DNA of 64,000 nt. Origin: CAVTHW01 sp963734625. GTDB taxonomy: Bacteria; Acidobacteriota; Terriglobia; Bryobacterales; Bryobacteraceae. The position numbers and the translations under genes are program-made. Below are positions 1 to 8,535 of this stretch, in pieces. The number at the start of each line of letters is the position of its first letter. Position 1 is the first letter of the stretch. The notes under the pieces were generated by a model. That model saw nothing but the letters and a program-made list of their open reading frames with translations, was not told the origin of the DNA and did no database searches. The stretch covers positions 248,001-312,000 of the forward strand of contig CAVTHW010000003.1 of the NCBI GenBank assembly GCA_963734625.1. The letters are read 5' to 3'.

Positions 1-478
1 CGGCTTTGGCCATGGCTGGAAGCGTGTTCGGCGCCAGCCTGGTCCAACTGGAAACGCATACATCGACGCCGCTGACCATGGCTTCTTCGCCCAGGTACTT
101 GCCCCATTCCCAACAAGCGATGAACACCTCGACCGGATTCCGCAGGGGAAACACTCCCATGTCGCCGTAGCCGCGAAGCGCGATCGGGCGGATGTAGCAG
201 GACTTCATCTGGTTAACACGCGCCACGTCCAGCATCGCTTCCACCAACTTGTCGAGCGAGAACGGGATTTCCATCCGGTACACTTTGGCGGAATCCAGCA
301 GGCGGCGGACGTGCTCGCGAACCCGGAAGGCCGAGGTTCCCGCGGCCGTCTCATAGCAACGAATCCCTTCGAACACCGATGAGCCGTAGCTCACCACGTG
401 GGAAAGGACGTGGATCTTGGCATCGTCCCATGCGATCAACTGGCCGTTGTGCCATATTTTCTGGGTGGGCGTCAGCAT
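1..478 (-). CDS. ilvE: Branched-chain amino acid aminotransferase, N-terminal part (cut by window edge)
   Basis: This gene encodes a class IV PLP-dependent aminotransferase that interconverts Leu, Ile and Val with their 2-oxo acids in the cytoplasm. The visible 159 residues start at the ATG at 476-478 and contain the family pattern: KIWHNGQ near residue 7, then HVLSHVVSYGSSVFEGIR and a later RPIALRGYGDMGV segment. The window ends at NTLPAMAKA. By comparison with E. coli IlvE the lysine there (about residue 158) should be the one that binds PLP, which is an inference. The C-terminal half lies outside the window. The gene is the last one on this strand here, with about 230 bp of repeat-containing spacer behind it. 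A D-amino-acid aminotransferase or 4-amino-4-deoxychorismate lyase is possible but fits the motif set less well. Confidence 0.9.
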   Translation of the reverse strand, partial: MLTPTQKIWHNGQLIAWDDAKIHVLSHVVSYGSSVFEGIRCYETAAGTSAFRVREHVRRLLDSAKVYRMEIPFSLDKLVEAMLDVARVNQMKSCYIRPIALRGYGDMGVFPLRNPVEVFIACWEWGKYLGEEAMVSGVDVCVSSWTRLAPNTLPAMAKA

Positions 479-513
479 AAGACTGATTATAGCCTAGCCC
501 GGTTTTCCGTCCC

Positions 514-641
514 GTGGAGCAGATCGCCAGACCTGCCCGCGCCGTGGGGTCGGGCTTTCACCCCGCCGCCGGCTTTTGAGCCGGCGTTTCCTCGCGGACC
601 GCGGTGAATCGCCGGCCGTGGAGCAGGTCGCCAGACCTGCC
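514..641. repeat. Pair of 24-bp direct repeats in the ilvE upstream spacer
   Basis: GTGGAGCAGRTCGCCAGACC and the four bases after it (TGCC) occur at 514-537 and again at 618-641 with a single A/G difference. Between them lies a GC-rich segment containing the inverted pair GCCGGC/GCCGGC. This looks like a dispersed intergenic repeat rather than a gene. The whole spacer 479-709 shows no convincing coding region. Confidence 0.6.
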
Positions 642-709
642 ATGTCGGCGGTCCCGCCGACAGAATCCGCCGGCGGGTTATGCCGCGCACCCCCTGTCGC
701 CCTTCAATC

Positions 710-2782
710 TCAAAACGGGCAATTGAACGTGTTTCCGCCAAGAATGTGAAACGCGTACGCCCCGGTTCCGGATGCCGTACACGGGCTCGTCGCCGCGCAA
801 TCAGAGCAATAGACGATTGCGGCCGTCTTGATCCCAATGATGCCCGCTTTGAGTTCCGCGAACGTCCTGGAAGCCGGTACGAAGGGCGTGTGAACTTTAA
901 CATAAGGGAACGCACCGGTGGGATTCGCCGCGGTCAGCACCGGCGTTCCAGGATTGTCTCCGCCGGCGTTCGCGGCTGCCCCAAAGCGAATTTCGAACAT
1001 GGCGGCCGCCAATCGCACGAACAGCGCCTGGTTGTAGCTCGCCGTGCTGGTCTGCACCCAATTCGGATGCCCGGCGAATCGGGAATTGACGCTAAGAAAA
1101 CCGCCTTGAACTTCGTTGCCGTAGTTCACCGTATTCATAGTGAGCACGTTCGGATGGACCAGCGAGTCATACCATTCCTGCCGCGAAATGTTGTTGGCGC
1201 CGGTGATTCTCAAGCGCTGTATGTCCATTCCAGACGGAGCCAGGGATGCCACGCCGTAGTCGGCGGGTTTGGTCACGATCCCGGCGGCGCAGTTGTGCCG
1301 GCACTGGTTCCAGGCCAGCCACACAGGGGCCTTTACGCCGCTTGTGTCCAGGAAACCCGTGCTGAAATTCTGCCCTATATTATTGGTGATGGATAGATTC
1401 GTGGCCCCGGCGGTGACGGCCACCGCTCTGGCAGCCATAGCGCCGCCCGTGGGAGCCAGACCGTCGAACACGTTTCCCGTGACGCTGACGGCGTCTCCCC
1501 CAACGACAATCGGGACCAGTCCCAGCCTGCTCCTGCCCAGTGGATCAGCAATGAACGTGTTGCCCGAGATCACCACGTCATTGCTTCCCGAATACACCGC
1601 CGAGACGAGTGGCCGCGTCTGGTTGCGAATAATAAATTTGTTCCCGCTGATGAGCGAACTCTGGCCCGCGCCGTTCAAGAAGACCCAATAGGTCGCGCAG
1701 TCGATGAACGTATTTGCGGTGATATTGAAATTCGTTCCCGCCGTGGCCTCGATGCAACTCTGCGCGGCCGACGAGTCAAAAACGTTCCCGATGATATTGA
1801 GGCGGTGTGGGATGCGGGCAGTGCCGTCAATCCACATACCCGATCCGATTCCTCCCGCCGGGCCCAGGTCGGAGATCGTGTTTGATGACACCGTGACGTC
1901 GCTACTGCCGGCCACCTCTATACCCAGGTGACAATGGCTGATCGTGTTGCCCACCACCACGCTGAAGTCGCTTACGTCAACGGAGATGCAGTAGTCCGTG
2001 TAGCCAACGTCACCCTGGATCGTGTTTCCTATGATTCTCGCGCGTGGCACGCCACCCCAGACCTCAATCAGCAGTCCGCCTTGTGCGCCCTTCACCGTCG
2101 ATAGATCGATGACGTTGCCCTGGACCAGCGGAGCCTCGCTCTCGGCGTCCCCGAGCGCTTTTCGGGTGCCCGAGATTCCTATCCCTTTCCACGCCTTAAC
2201 CTCTCCCAGGGCGCTGATTCGATTTTCCGTGACGGCGGCGTAGTCGGTGTCACTGCGAAAAAACACCCCGCTGGCCTTGCATCCGGTAATGATGTTGTTC
2301 CGCACCACCGGCCTGACGATCGTGCCGGCCGCGCCATCGCCGAAGACGCAAGTGCCGTAGACGTCCTTGATGTGGTTGTCGGAGACGACCGTGTCGGACC
2401 CGTTCAATATCTTGACCCCGCCGGTCGATTGCGGGTCGCCCGGGCTCTGGAACGCGCTCTGATGGGCGATGTTCCCATCCACCGTGCAGCCGCTCAACTC
2501 GGCGCCCGACATCAGCGTTATGAAGCTGTGGTTGCTGCCATCCGCCAGCTTCAGGATGGCCGCGTGGGATGTGCACCACACCTTGGTACCGGCAGGGACC
2601 GTCAGGGGTTTCGAGACATAGGTGCCCTCAGGAAAATAGAGGGACTGTCCGGAGGCTGCCGCCAGCGCCGCCGCCATCTCGGCCGTGGCGTCGCTGCCGT
2701 CGCCCTTCGCCCCAAAGTCCCGAACGCTCTTCTGCGCGGCAGCCAGCCCGCACAATAGGATAGCCAAGATCAGTTGTCTCAC
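710..2782 (-). CDS. Secreted right-handed beta-helix protein (pectate-lyase-3-like)
   Basis: This is a 690-residue exported protein. Residues 1-17 (MRQLILAILLCGLAAAQ) form a Sec signal peptide. They are followed directly by VRDFGAKGDGSDAT and YFPEGTYV, the signature start of pectate-lyase-superfamily (Pfam Pectate_lyase_3) beta-helices. From about residue 90 to 480 there are many parallel beta-helix rungs of the form VVxxNxIxxC and VSGNTFxx, as in polysaccharide lyases, epimerases and phage tailspikes. The last ~150 residues leave the rung pattern and may be a separate domain. Substrate and catalytic residues cannot be named from sequence, so a polysaccharide-active or adhesive role is inference. 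The gene stands alone, with a promoter-like sequence and an inverted repeat just upstream of its start. Confidence 0.8.
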   Translation of the reverse strand: MRQLILAILLCGLAAAQKSVRDFGAKGDGSDATAEMAAALAAASGQSLYFPEGTYVSKPLTVPAGTKVWCTSHAAILKLADGSNHSFITLMSGAELSGCTVDGNIAHQSAFQSPGDPQSTGGVKILNGSDTVVSDNHIKDVYGTCVFGDGAAGTIVRPVVRNNIITGCKASGVFFRSDTDYAAVTENRISALGEVKAWKGIGISGTRKALGDAESEAPLVQGNVIDLSTVKGAQGGLLIEVWGGVPRARIIGNTIQGDVGYTDYCISVDVSDFSVVVGNTISHCHLGIEVAGSSDVTVSSNTISDLGPAGGIGSGMWIDGTARIPHRLNIIGNVFDSSAAQSCIEATAGTNFNITANTFIDCATYWVFLNGAGQSSLISGNKFIIRNQTRPLVSAVYSGSNDVVISGNTFIADPLGRSRLGLVPIVVGGDAVSVTGNVFDGLAPTGGAMAARAVAVTAGATNLSITNNIGQNFSTGFLDTSGVKAPVWLAWNQCRHNCAAGIVTKPADYGVASLAPSGMDIQRLRITGANNISRQEWYDSLVHPNVLTMNTVNYGNEVQGGFLSVNSRFAGHPNWVQTSTASYNQALFVRLAAAMFEIRFGAAANAGGDNPGTPVLTAANPTGAFPYVKVHTPFVPASRTFAELKAGIIGIKTAAIVYCSDCAATSPCTASGTGAYAFHILGGNTFNCPF

Positions 2783-2822
2783 AGCATATCTATCGGCCAG
2801 CGCCCCGGAAGAGTGAAGTGCA

Positions 2823-2876
2823 CTTTAAGTTTGATGGCTTAAAGTATTGATTATGCGGGTCCGTACAAGTTGACAA
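2823..2876 (-). promoter_or_regulatory. Promoter-like site and perfect inverted repeat upstream of the beta-helix gene
   Basis: On the minus strand TTGTCA (2871-2876) and CATAAT (2850-2855) resemble -35 and -10 boxes, although their 15-bp spacing is short. Just downstream is the perfect inverted repeat CTTTAAG-8 nt-CTTAAAG (2823-2844), about 40 bp before the ATG. Its place between the promoter and the start codon suits an operator. It could also be a leader hairpin. Confidence 0.4.
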
Positions 2877-2950
2877 ATTAATCGGGCCCAAGTCCCGGGC
2901 GGGCTTTAACCGATTTGCCGATAACGTATATTATGTAAACTTACGTTGCC

Positions 2951-2995
2951 GGGCCATAGAAAATGGCCCGCCCCCGACTTCCCTGGAGGCGGGCC
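2951..2995 (-). terminator. Overlapping hairpins after the FecR gene
   Basis: Two overlapping inverted repeats lie here: GGGCCAT/ATGGCCC (2951-2957 and 2963-2969, 5-nt loop) and GGCCCGCC/GGCGGGCC (2965-2972 and 2988-2995). They start 26 bp after the stop at 3022-3024 on the minus strand. No T-run follows, so this may be a terminator that does not need one, or an mRNA 3'-end stabiliser. Its placement supports 3022, rather than 2931, as the natural gene end. Confidence 0.5.
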
Positions 2996-3021
2996 TTGAG
3001 GAAAGAAGCCAATCTGTCTGC

Positions 3022-4943
3022 CTAGCGCGGATTCGCCCGAGTTCCCCGGTTCTCCCCGCCGCTGTCACGGTTCCCGCTGGGGGCGGCCTGCTGAGGAGGC
3101 GCCGCCTCAGGTGCAGGCGCCACCTGCCGCGGGGCCTCCATCCTGGGCGCCGCCTGAGGTGGAGGTGCCACCTGCCGCGGGGCCTCCATCCTGGGTGCCG
3201 CCTGCCGCGGGGCCTCCATCCTGGGCGCCGCTTGAGGCGCCATCTGCCGCGGGCTCTCCATCCTGGGAGCCGGAGCCGGTTGGCTAGGCGCCGCCTGCCG
3301 CTCACGCACGCTGGGCGGATTGACTTGCATCGGCGCGCTGCCACGGTCACGATTCGTGTCGACTTGCGGGGCGCAGCCTGCCGCGCCGGCGGCGGCGAGT
3401 CGAAGCGCCGCCAGCCAGGGTTCGTATTGACCTGGGGCGCCGGAGCCCGGGTTTGCGGCGCAACTTCCGCGCGCCGCGGGGCGGCCGGCTGCGTCGCGGC
3501 CGGTTGCGTGACAGGCCGCCGCGTCACCTGCTCCAGGCTTCTCTGCTGTTGAGCGAACGGAACCCGCTCCACCTGTGGCGTGGGTCTGGGGCTGAAGAAC
3601 CTCCCCTGCGCGTTGCTGCGAGCCGCGGGCATCGGCGTCACATCGCGGCGCGAGACCCGCAGGCTTTCCCTGGCCGGCGCTACAGGCAACTGGCCGTTGA
3701 CCAGGTCCACGCTGCGCAGATCGTTGCTCGACAGCCTTACCACGTTCCTGTTGCCCCGCCCGAATTGGGTGGCATCCACCGCCGAGACGCCTCCCGTCAC
3801 CCGCGCATTCCGATACACGTTGACGATGTTGGTGTTGTTGACGATGTGAACGCTGTTGCCCAGAGAACCTGTGTTGCGATAGCCGCGATAAACGTCCCGG
3901 CCATACCAGGGATGATAGGTCTCGTTGGGAGCCAGCGGCACCCAGCCTATGCTGCCTGCGCCGAATACCGCGCCCATGCCGTTCCATCCGCCGTAGCCGA
4001 AGAAGGCTACCAGCCCCGGGCTCCAGTAGTGGCGCGCGTGCATTGCGCCCGGCCACCAGCACCAGCCGTAGGGCTGATTATAGAACCACCGCCCGTAGTG
4101 AAACGGGGCCCAGCCCCACGGATCGTAACTCACCCAGCTCCAACCGTAGTAATCGATCCACGACCAGCGCCCGTCGGAATACGGCGCCCAACCCACGTCA
4201 ACCCTCGGCGCCCACACATAGCCGTAAGGCGGAGCCCATACCCACGACCCGTACCCGTCCAGGTCCTCGGCTCCGTACACGCTCGAGTCGACGTAGCGAT
4301 AGCTGGCGCTGCGGTCGAAGTACCGGTCGCGTTCTGTGTTCCAGCGGTCCCAATCGTCGTAAGCCACGGCGTTGCGAACCTGATACTCGGGATCCGAAGC
4401 AGGGCCCCGGGCGAACATCGTCTTCCCCGCCCCCAGGCGCTCGCTTCCCTGCGGCGTGAACACCTCGGCCTCACCCGACCGCACCGTGATCTCTACCTCG
4501 CCGCTATCGGCCACGTAGATGCGATAGTCGCCCTTCCGCAGCGGCCGCACCGACACGCTCGGAGTGTCAATCTCCACCTGCGCGTCGCTGTCGCGCAGCA
4601 CGCTGAAGGTTGCAGTGCCGCGTGCCAATTGCAGCGTGTAGCGGCTCGTTTCGAGGTCGGCCAGATGTATTTCCGCATCCGCCGACAAGCGCACCACATT
4701 CGCCCAATCGAACTGCACTTCGACGCGGGATCCCGCTCCCGTCAGGAGTTGGTCTCCAGCCACCAGAGGGGCGTTTAGGCCCGCGGCCACCCAATCGCCC
4801 GAATCGCCGCGGCGCACCGAAACGTCCCCGTTGATCAGACTAACGCGCGCCACTCCACGCCCTGGATCCTCATTGTCCTGGGCCCACCCGATGCTGGCAA
4901 GGGCTGCAACCAAGACCATCAACTTCCACCCTGTAGATTTCAT
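3022..4943 (-). CDS. FecR-domain envelope protein with Tyr/Trp-rich repeats and a frameshifted Pro-rich tail
   Basis: The protein has a Sec signal peptide (residues 1-21, ending GWAQ) and a FecR-like beta domain (about 30-175; for example VSLINGDVSVRRGDSGDW). A Trp/Tyr/Gly-rich stretch (about 215-340) follows, with repeated WAPxxYGYVWAP and GYGSWVW units typical of DUF6600/YxWxxP proteins. The C-terminal tail is rich in Pro, Gln, Ala and Arg. The start is supported by GGAGG six bases upstream of ATG. In the literal sequence the frame runs on to 2931 as an Arg-rich tail. The natural tail, with four PRMExPRQ units, lies in another frame and ends at 3022. The two are joined at a C-run (3368-3371 on the plus strand), which would restore one frame if it were one base longer. 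A cell-envelope or surface role is inferred, and no FecA/sigma pair is adjacent. Confidence 0.75.
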
Positions 4944-5082
4944 GGCAGCCTCCGCAACTCCACCATTCTAATCGCAATTGCCGTTCCAAACCCTAAGTCA
5001 TTGATTGTTAAGGCAGTACGGACTTATGCCAGTGGCCGAAAAGCACCAGTCTGATCGCAATGGACCAGGGGGCGTTCGGCTC

Positions 5083-6948
5083 TCACTCATCCCGCAATTG
5101 CGCCTCAAAGAAGAGCAGCCCCGGAACAGCCCCAGCTCCCTCAGTCTGACGGCGCACGCGAAACTCGACCTCTCGTTCCTCGCCGGCAGCCGCGGCCTGC
5201 ACCGTCACGGCAAAGTGGAGAGCTTGGCCCGCTGAAAGCGATCTCTCGACCGGTTCGACGAAGGCTCCTTGGGCCGAGAGCACCAGCGCCCCCGGCGTTA
5301 TGAAATTGATGTCCAGCGAGTTCGCACCGGCGTGCGGGCATCTCACCTTAATTCCAAAGCTCTCCGTGGCCCGGCGCCAGCGCTCCGCGGTCGGCAGCCC
5401 GAAACCATGCACAAGACGTATGGGCCGGTCTTGTGCCAACTGTTCGACGCGTACCATGGAGGCGGAAGCCAGCGGCTGCCCCGGGCCTTTCAGCAGCCGC
5501 CATTTCCCCTCATAGTCGATGATGTAGTCGTACCCGTCGATCTCGGAATCCGCCGGGAAGAAGCGCTCGTACTTCGCGCGAAACACGCCGGCGTTCGTCG
5601 TCCCCGCATGCAGGGACACCAGAAACAGCATGTCGTAAAAATTCCAATCAGGAGGGAACGGGTCGTTGAGCATTAGGACGTGCCCGTCTCGCGGCAACTG
5701 GAAGCGCCAGCGGTCCAGTTGTTCGTCAAGCTCCCCGTAGGCGCGCGTCTGCACAGTGTAGTCCCGGTCGTAGCGCGGCTTCATGCGCCAATGAACCGTG
5801 AGCAACAATCCCGCCAGCGCCATAAACGCTATCGCCGCGGGCGCTGGACGCCTGAGCAGCGGCACGGCGGAATCCAGCAGCGCGACCGTGTACAGCGCCC
5901 AGAACGCCCAGGGAATGTAAATGGCGAACGCGCCGCGCGTGGCTATGAACGAGACTGGAAGCTGCGTCACTAGCATGGAGATCAGGCTGAAAAGCATGAG
6001 CCTGGAACGTAACAGCAGGCTCGCCAGCAGCATCAGCCCCAGCGCCCACAGCGCCCCGGTGGGAGTCGGCAGCCCCTCTGGAAGATAGAACAACTGCCGC
6101 ATGTAATGAGCGGTGATGAGCGCGTACTGATGCAGAGTGAAGTGGGGCTTGTACAGCAGATTGTTAGCGAGGGACTCCGTGCCGGCCAGCTTGCCCGATA
6201 TGTAGATCAGGTTGAGCGCCGAGCACACCAGTATCGGCCACCCGCCGCGTAGCGGCCACATCCACCTGTCCCGCCGGATGCCCCCGCCCAGAACCAGATC
6301 GTAAGCGGCCAGCACGGCCGGCAATGCGACTACAGTCTCTTTGCAGGAAAGACCGAGCAGGAAGCAGGCGAATACAACGCCCAGCCCGATCGAACGTTGA
6401 ATGCTGGAGCCCGCGCCTCGCCAGGTCAGGTATCCGAGCAGTCCGCCAAAGAAGAACAAGTAGCTCGAGACGTCATAGATCGTTCCGTAGCTCTGATACA
6501 TCCCGGCAAAAGCCGAGTGATAGCAACACAGCAGCAGCGCAAACGAAGCCAACTGGGCCGATTGGGTCAGCCTGTTGACGAAACGGAAGTATATTCCCAG
6601 GTTCAAGAGGAGTCCCGCAAACACAATCACTCTGAAGGCTAGTGGATGAAACCCAAAGAGGGAGTGGGGGACCAGATACGCAAACCCTCCAAAGGACCGG
6701 TAGTAGGAACTCGACCAGAAGACCACGACGCCCTTCAACCAGTGGCTAAGCGGCTGCTGCAGATACTTGTACAGATTCATCACGTCGTCGCCGCTGAAGA
6801 ACGCGCCCAGTCCATCGCCCGCCAGGAAGATAAACATAAGGATGGCCACGGCGACTTGCGCCGGCACTGACCATCGCTCGATGCCCTGGCGGGCGCCCTT
6901 CATGCCGGTGTTGGGCGCCAGCGTCGCTCTCTCGGAACCTGTAGACAT
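5083..6948 (-). CDS. Polytopic GT-C-like membrane protein
   Basis: This 621-residue integral membrane protein has about 11 hydrophobic helices between residues 28 and 385. A ~230-residue soluble C-terminal domain follows. An Asp-Asp pair (FFSGDDVMNLY, about residue 52) lies at the start of the first external loop, which is where GT-C glycosyltransferases keep their catalytic acid. It is the last gene of a three-gene run with the same orientation (10241 to 5083), only 6 bp after the stop of the GT2-methyltransferase gene. The likely role is transfer of a sugar from a polyprenyl-phosphate carrier on the outer face of the membrane, or handling of such a glycan. No exact family could be named. 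Confidence 0.65.
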   Translation of the reverse strand: MSTGSERATLAPNTGMKGARQGIERWSVPAQVAVAILMFIFLAGDGLGAFFSGDDVMNLYKYLQQPLSHWLKGVVVFWSSSYYRSFGGFAYLVPHSLFGFHPLAFRVIVFAGLLLNLGIYFRFVNRLTQSAQLASFALLLCCYHSAFAGMYQSYGTIYDVSSYLFFFGGLLGYLTWRGAGSSIQRSIGLGVVFACFLLGLSCKETVVALPAVLAAYDLVLGGGIRRDRWMWPLRGGWPILVCSALNLIYISGKLAGTESLANNLLYKPHFTLHQYALITAHYMRQLFYLPEGLPTPTGALWALGLMLLASLLLRSRLMLFSLISMLVTQLPVSFIATRGAFAIYIPWAFWALYTVALLDSAVPLLRRPAPAAIAFMALAGLLLTVHWRMKPRYDRDYTVQTRAYGELDEQLDRWRFQLPRDGHVLMLNDPFPPDWNFYDMLFLVSLHAGTTNAGVFRAKYERFFPADSEIDGYDYIIDYEGKWRLLKGPGQPLASASMVRVEQLAQDRPIRLVHGFGLPTAERWRRATESFGIKVRCPHAGANSLDINFITPGALVLSAQGAFVEPVERSLSAGQALHFAVTVQAAAAGEEREVEFRVRRQTEGAGAVPGLLFFEAQLRDE

Positions 6949-6954
6949 GTCGGA

Positions 6955-8535
6955 CTAGTTAATGCGGGCAGGCGTCTCAAGGCTATTGGCAACTTCCGTC
7001 GAACCCTTCCTCGCCACGAACATCATCTGGTATCCCAGCAACCCCGGCAGCAGTAGCGTAGCGGCGTGCAAGCACGCCGAGGCCCAGCGCACTGTTCGTG
7101 TTTCCGGCTTCATCCCCAGCACTAACTCGACGGGAATGATGGTCATCCATTGCTTCACCACCTCGAAGCCGTTCTGCTCCAACAATTTCCGTGCCGTCTT
7201 TCGAGTGTAGAAACGCAAGTGGCTCTGGTCCAGAATGCCCCGGTCGGTATAGTTCCACCGGCCCAGAAGCAGCATCATGCGCACCGTAAAATTCGCCACA
7301 TTCGGCAGCGATACGACGATCTGCCCATCCTGCTTCAGCAAGGCCCTCGCATGCCGCAGGATCTTCTCTGCCTCCGGTAGATGCTCCATAACATCCAGCA
7401 GCAGAACCCGGTCATAACCCTGAAGCTGCAGCCGCCCCAAAGCGTCATCCATGCCTCTGGCCAGGTCGCATTGCACGTACGTTTCCATTGCCGCCAGCCG
7501 CTCGGGCTCTGGCAGCACGTCCACTCCGGTAATGCGGCAGCCTCCCTCCGACAAACACGCGGCGAGGTAGCCGTGTCCGCATCCGATGTCCAAAACGTCC
7601 ATTGCGCCGCGCACCATCCGCATCACGTAACCGTGGCTCGAATACCGGGCCACCTTGAGCGGATAGCGAGCCCAGTATTCCTCAAACTCGGGAAACGGCC
7701 TCGCTGACGCCACCGTGCGCCGGTATCGCCATACCGCCCGCACCACGTCGCCCGCATACCGCATCCCGTTCACCCGGCAGATCTCCCCGCCATAGTAAGT
7801 CGGAATCGGAACTTCCTTAATGCGGAATCCCTGGTGCTTGAGCTTGATGATGATCTCCGTGTCGAAATGGAAGTCGCTGGTCATGTTTTCCATTTCGATC
7901 CGCTTCAAAGTGGCCAGCGAATAAGCGCGATACCCGCTGTGGAATTCCGTCAGCTTCATCCCCAATACCCAGTTTTCCAGCGTGGTCAGAATCCGGTTGC
8001 CAACGTACTTGTACAGGGGCATCCCGCCTTTTAGGGGCCCCCCGTAGGTGCGCATCATCCGCGATCCGAATACCGCATCGGCCTCGCCCCGCACCAGCGG
8101 CGCATACAAATGCGAGAGGATCTCCGGAGCGTACTGCCCATCGCCGTGCAACAGGACCACAATGTCGAAGCCCCGCTCGATCAGATAGCGATAGCCTGCC
8201 TTCTGGTTGCCGCCGTATCCCAGGTTCTTCTCGTGTTTGATCACTCTTAGCTTGGGCAGGTGCAGTAAAGTCTTCAGTCCGATCGCGGCCTCGTAGGTAA
8301 CGTCGTTGCTCGCATCGTCGAAGACCACCACCTCCTCCACGTTCCGCCACACGTTCGGCGTTATGCGCTTCAGCACTGCCATCAAAGTGGAAGCGGCGTT
8401 GTAGGTCACGATCAGAATTGCAATTCTTTTCCCGCCGGCGAGCGCCGTCTCCGAGTCGTCCTGCAAAGGGGTCTTTCGAAACATGGGTGCCGGCTCAAAC
8501 ACCAGCCGGGTGGCCTCCGTCTCCCGCTCGATCAT
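6955..8535 (-). CDS. Fusion of GT2 glycosyltransferase and class I SAM methyltransferase
   Basis: The protein has 526 residues. Residues ~34-270 form a GT2 domain of the dolichol-phosphate mannosyltransferase type: RIAILIVTYNAAST, then VVVFDDAS, the acidic motif LLHGDGQY, and DFHFDTEIIIKL near the end. Residues ~300-480 are a Rossmann methyltransferase with motif I VLDIGCGHGY, followed by GVDVLPE and VLLLDVMEHLPE. The expected reactions are transfer of a sugar from NDP-sugar to polyprenyl phosphate (or a glycan) and SAM-dependent methylation of the product or a linked metabolite. The substrate is unknown. Its start overlaps the stop of the GT39 gene by 4 bp (ATGA), so the two are translationally coupled. 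The GT-C-like gene follows after 6 bp. Confidence 0.85.
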   Translation of the reverse strand: MIERETEATRLVFEPAPMFRKTPLQDDSETALAGGKRIAILIVTYNAASTLMAVLKRITPNVWRNVEEVVVFDDASNDVTYEAAIGLKTLLHLPKLRVIKHEKNLGYGGNQKAGYRYLIERGFDIVVLLHGDGQYAPEILSHLYAPLVRGEADAVFGSRMMRTYGGPLKGGMPLYKYVGNRILTTLENWVLGMKLTEFHSGYRAYSLATLKRIEMENMTSDFHFDTEIIIKLKHQGFRIKEVPIPTYYGGEICRVNGMRYAGDVVRAVWRYRRTVASARPFPEFEEYWARYPLKVARYSSHGYVMRMVRGAMDVLDIGCGHGYLAACLSEGGCRITGVDVLPEPERLAAMETYVQCDLARGMDDALGRLQLQGYDRVLLLDVMEHLPEAEKILRHARALLKQDGQIVVSLPNVANFTVRMMLLLGRWNYTDRGILDQSHLRFYTRKTARKLLEQNGFEVVKQWMTIIPVELVLGMKPETRTVRWASACLHAATLLLPGLLGYQMMFVARKGSTEVANSLETPARIN

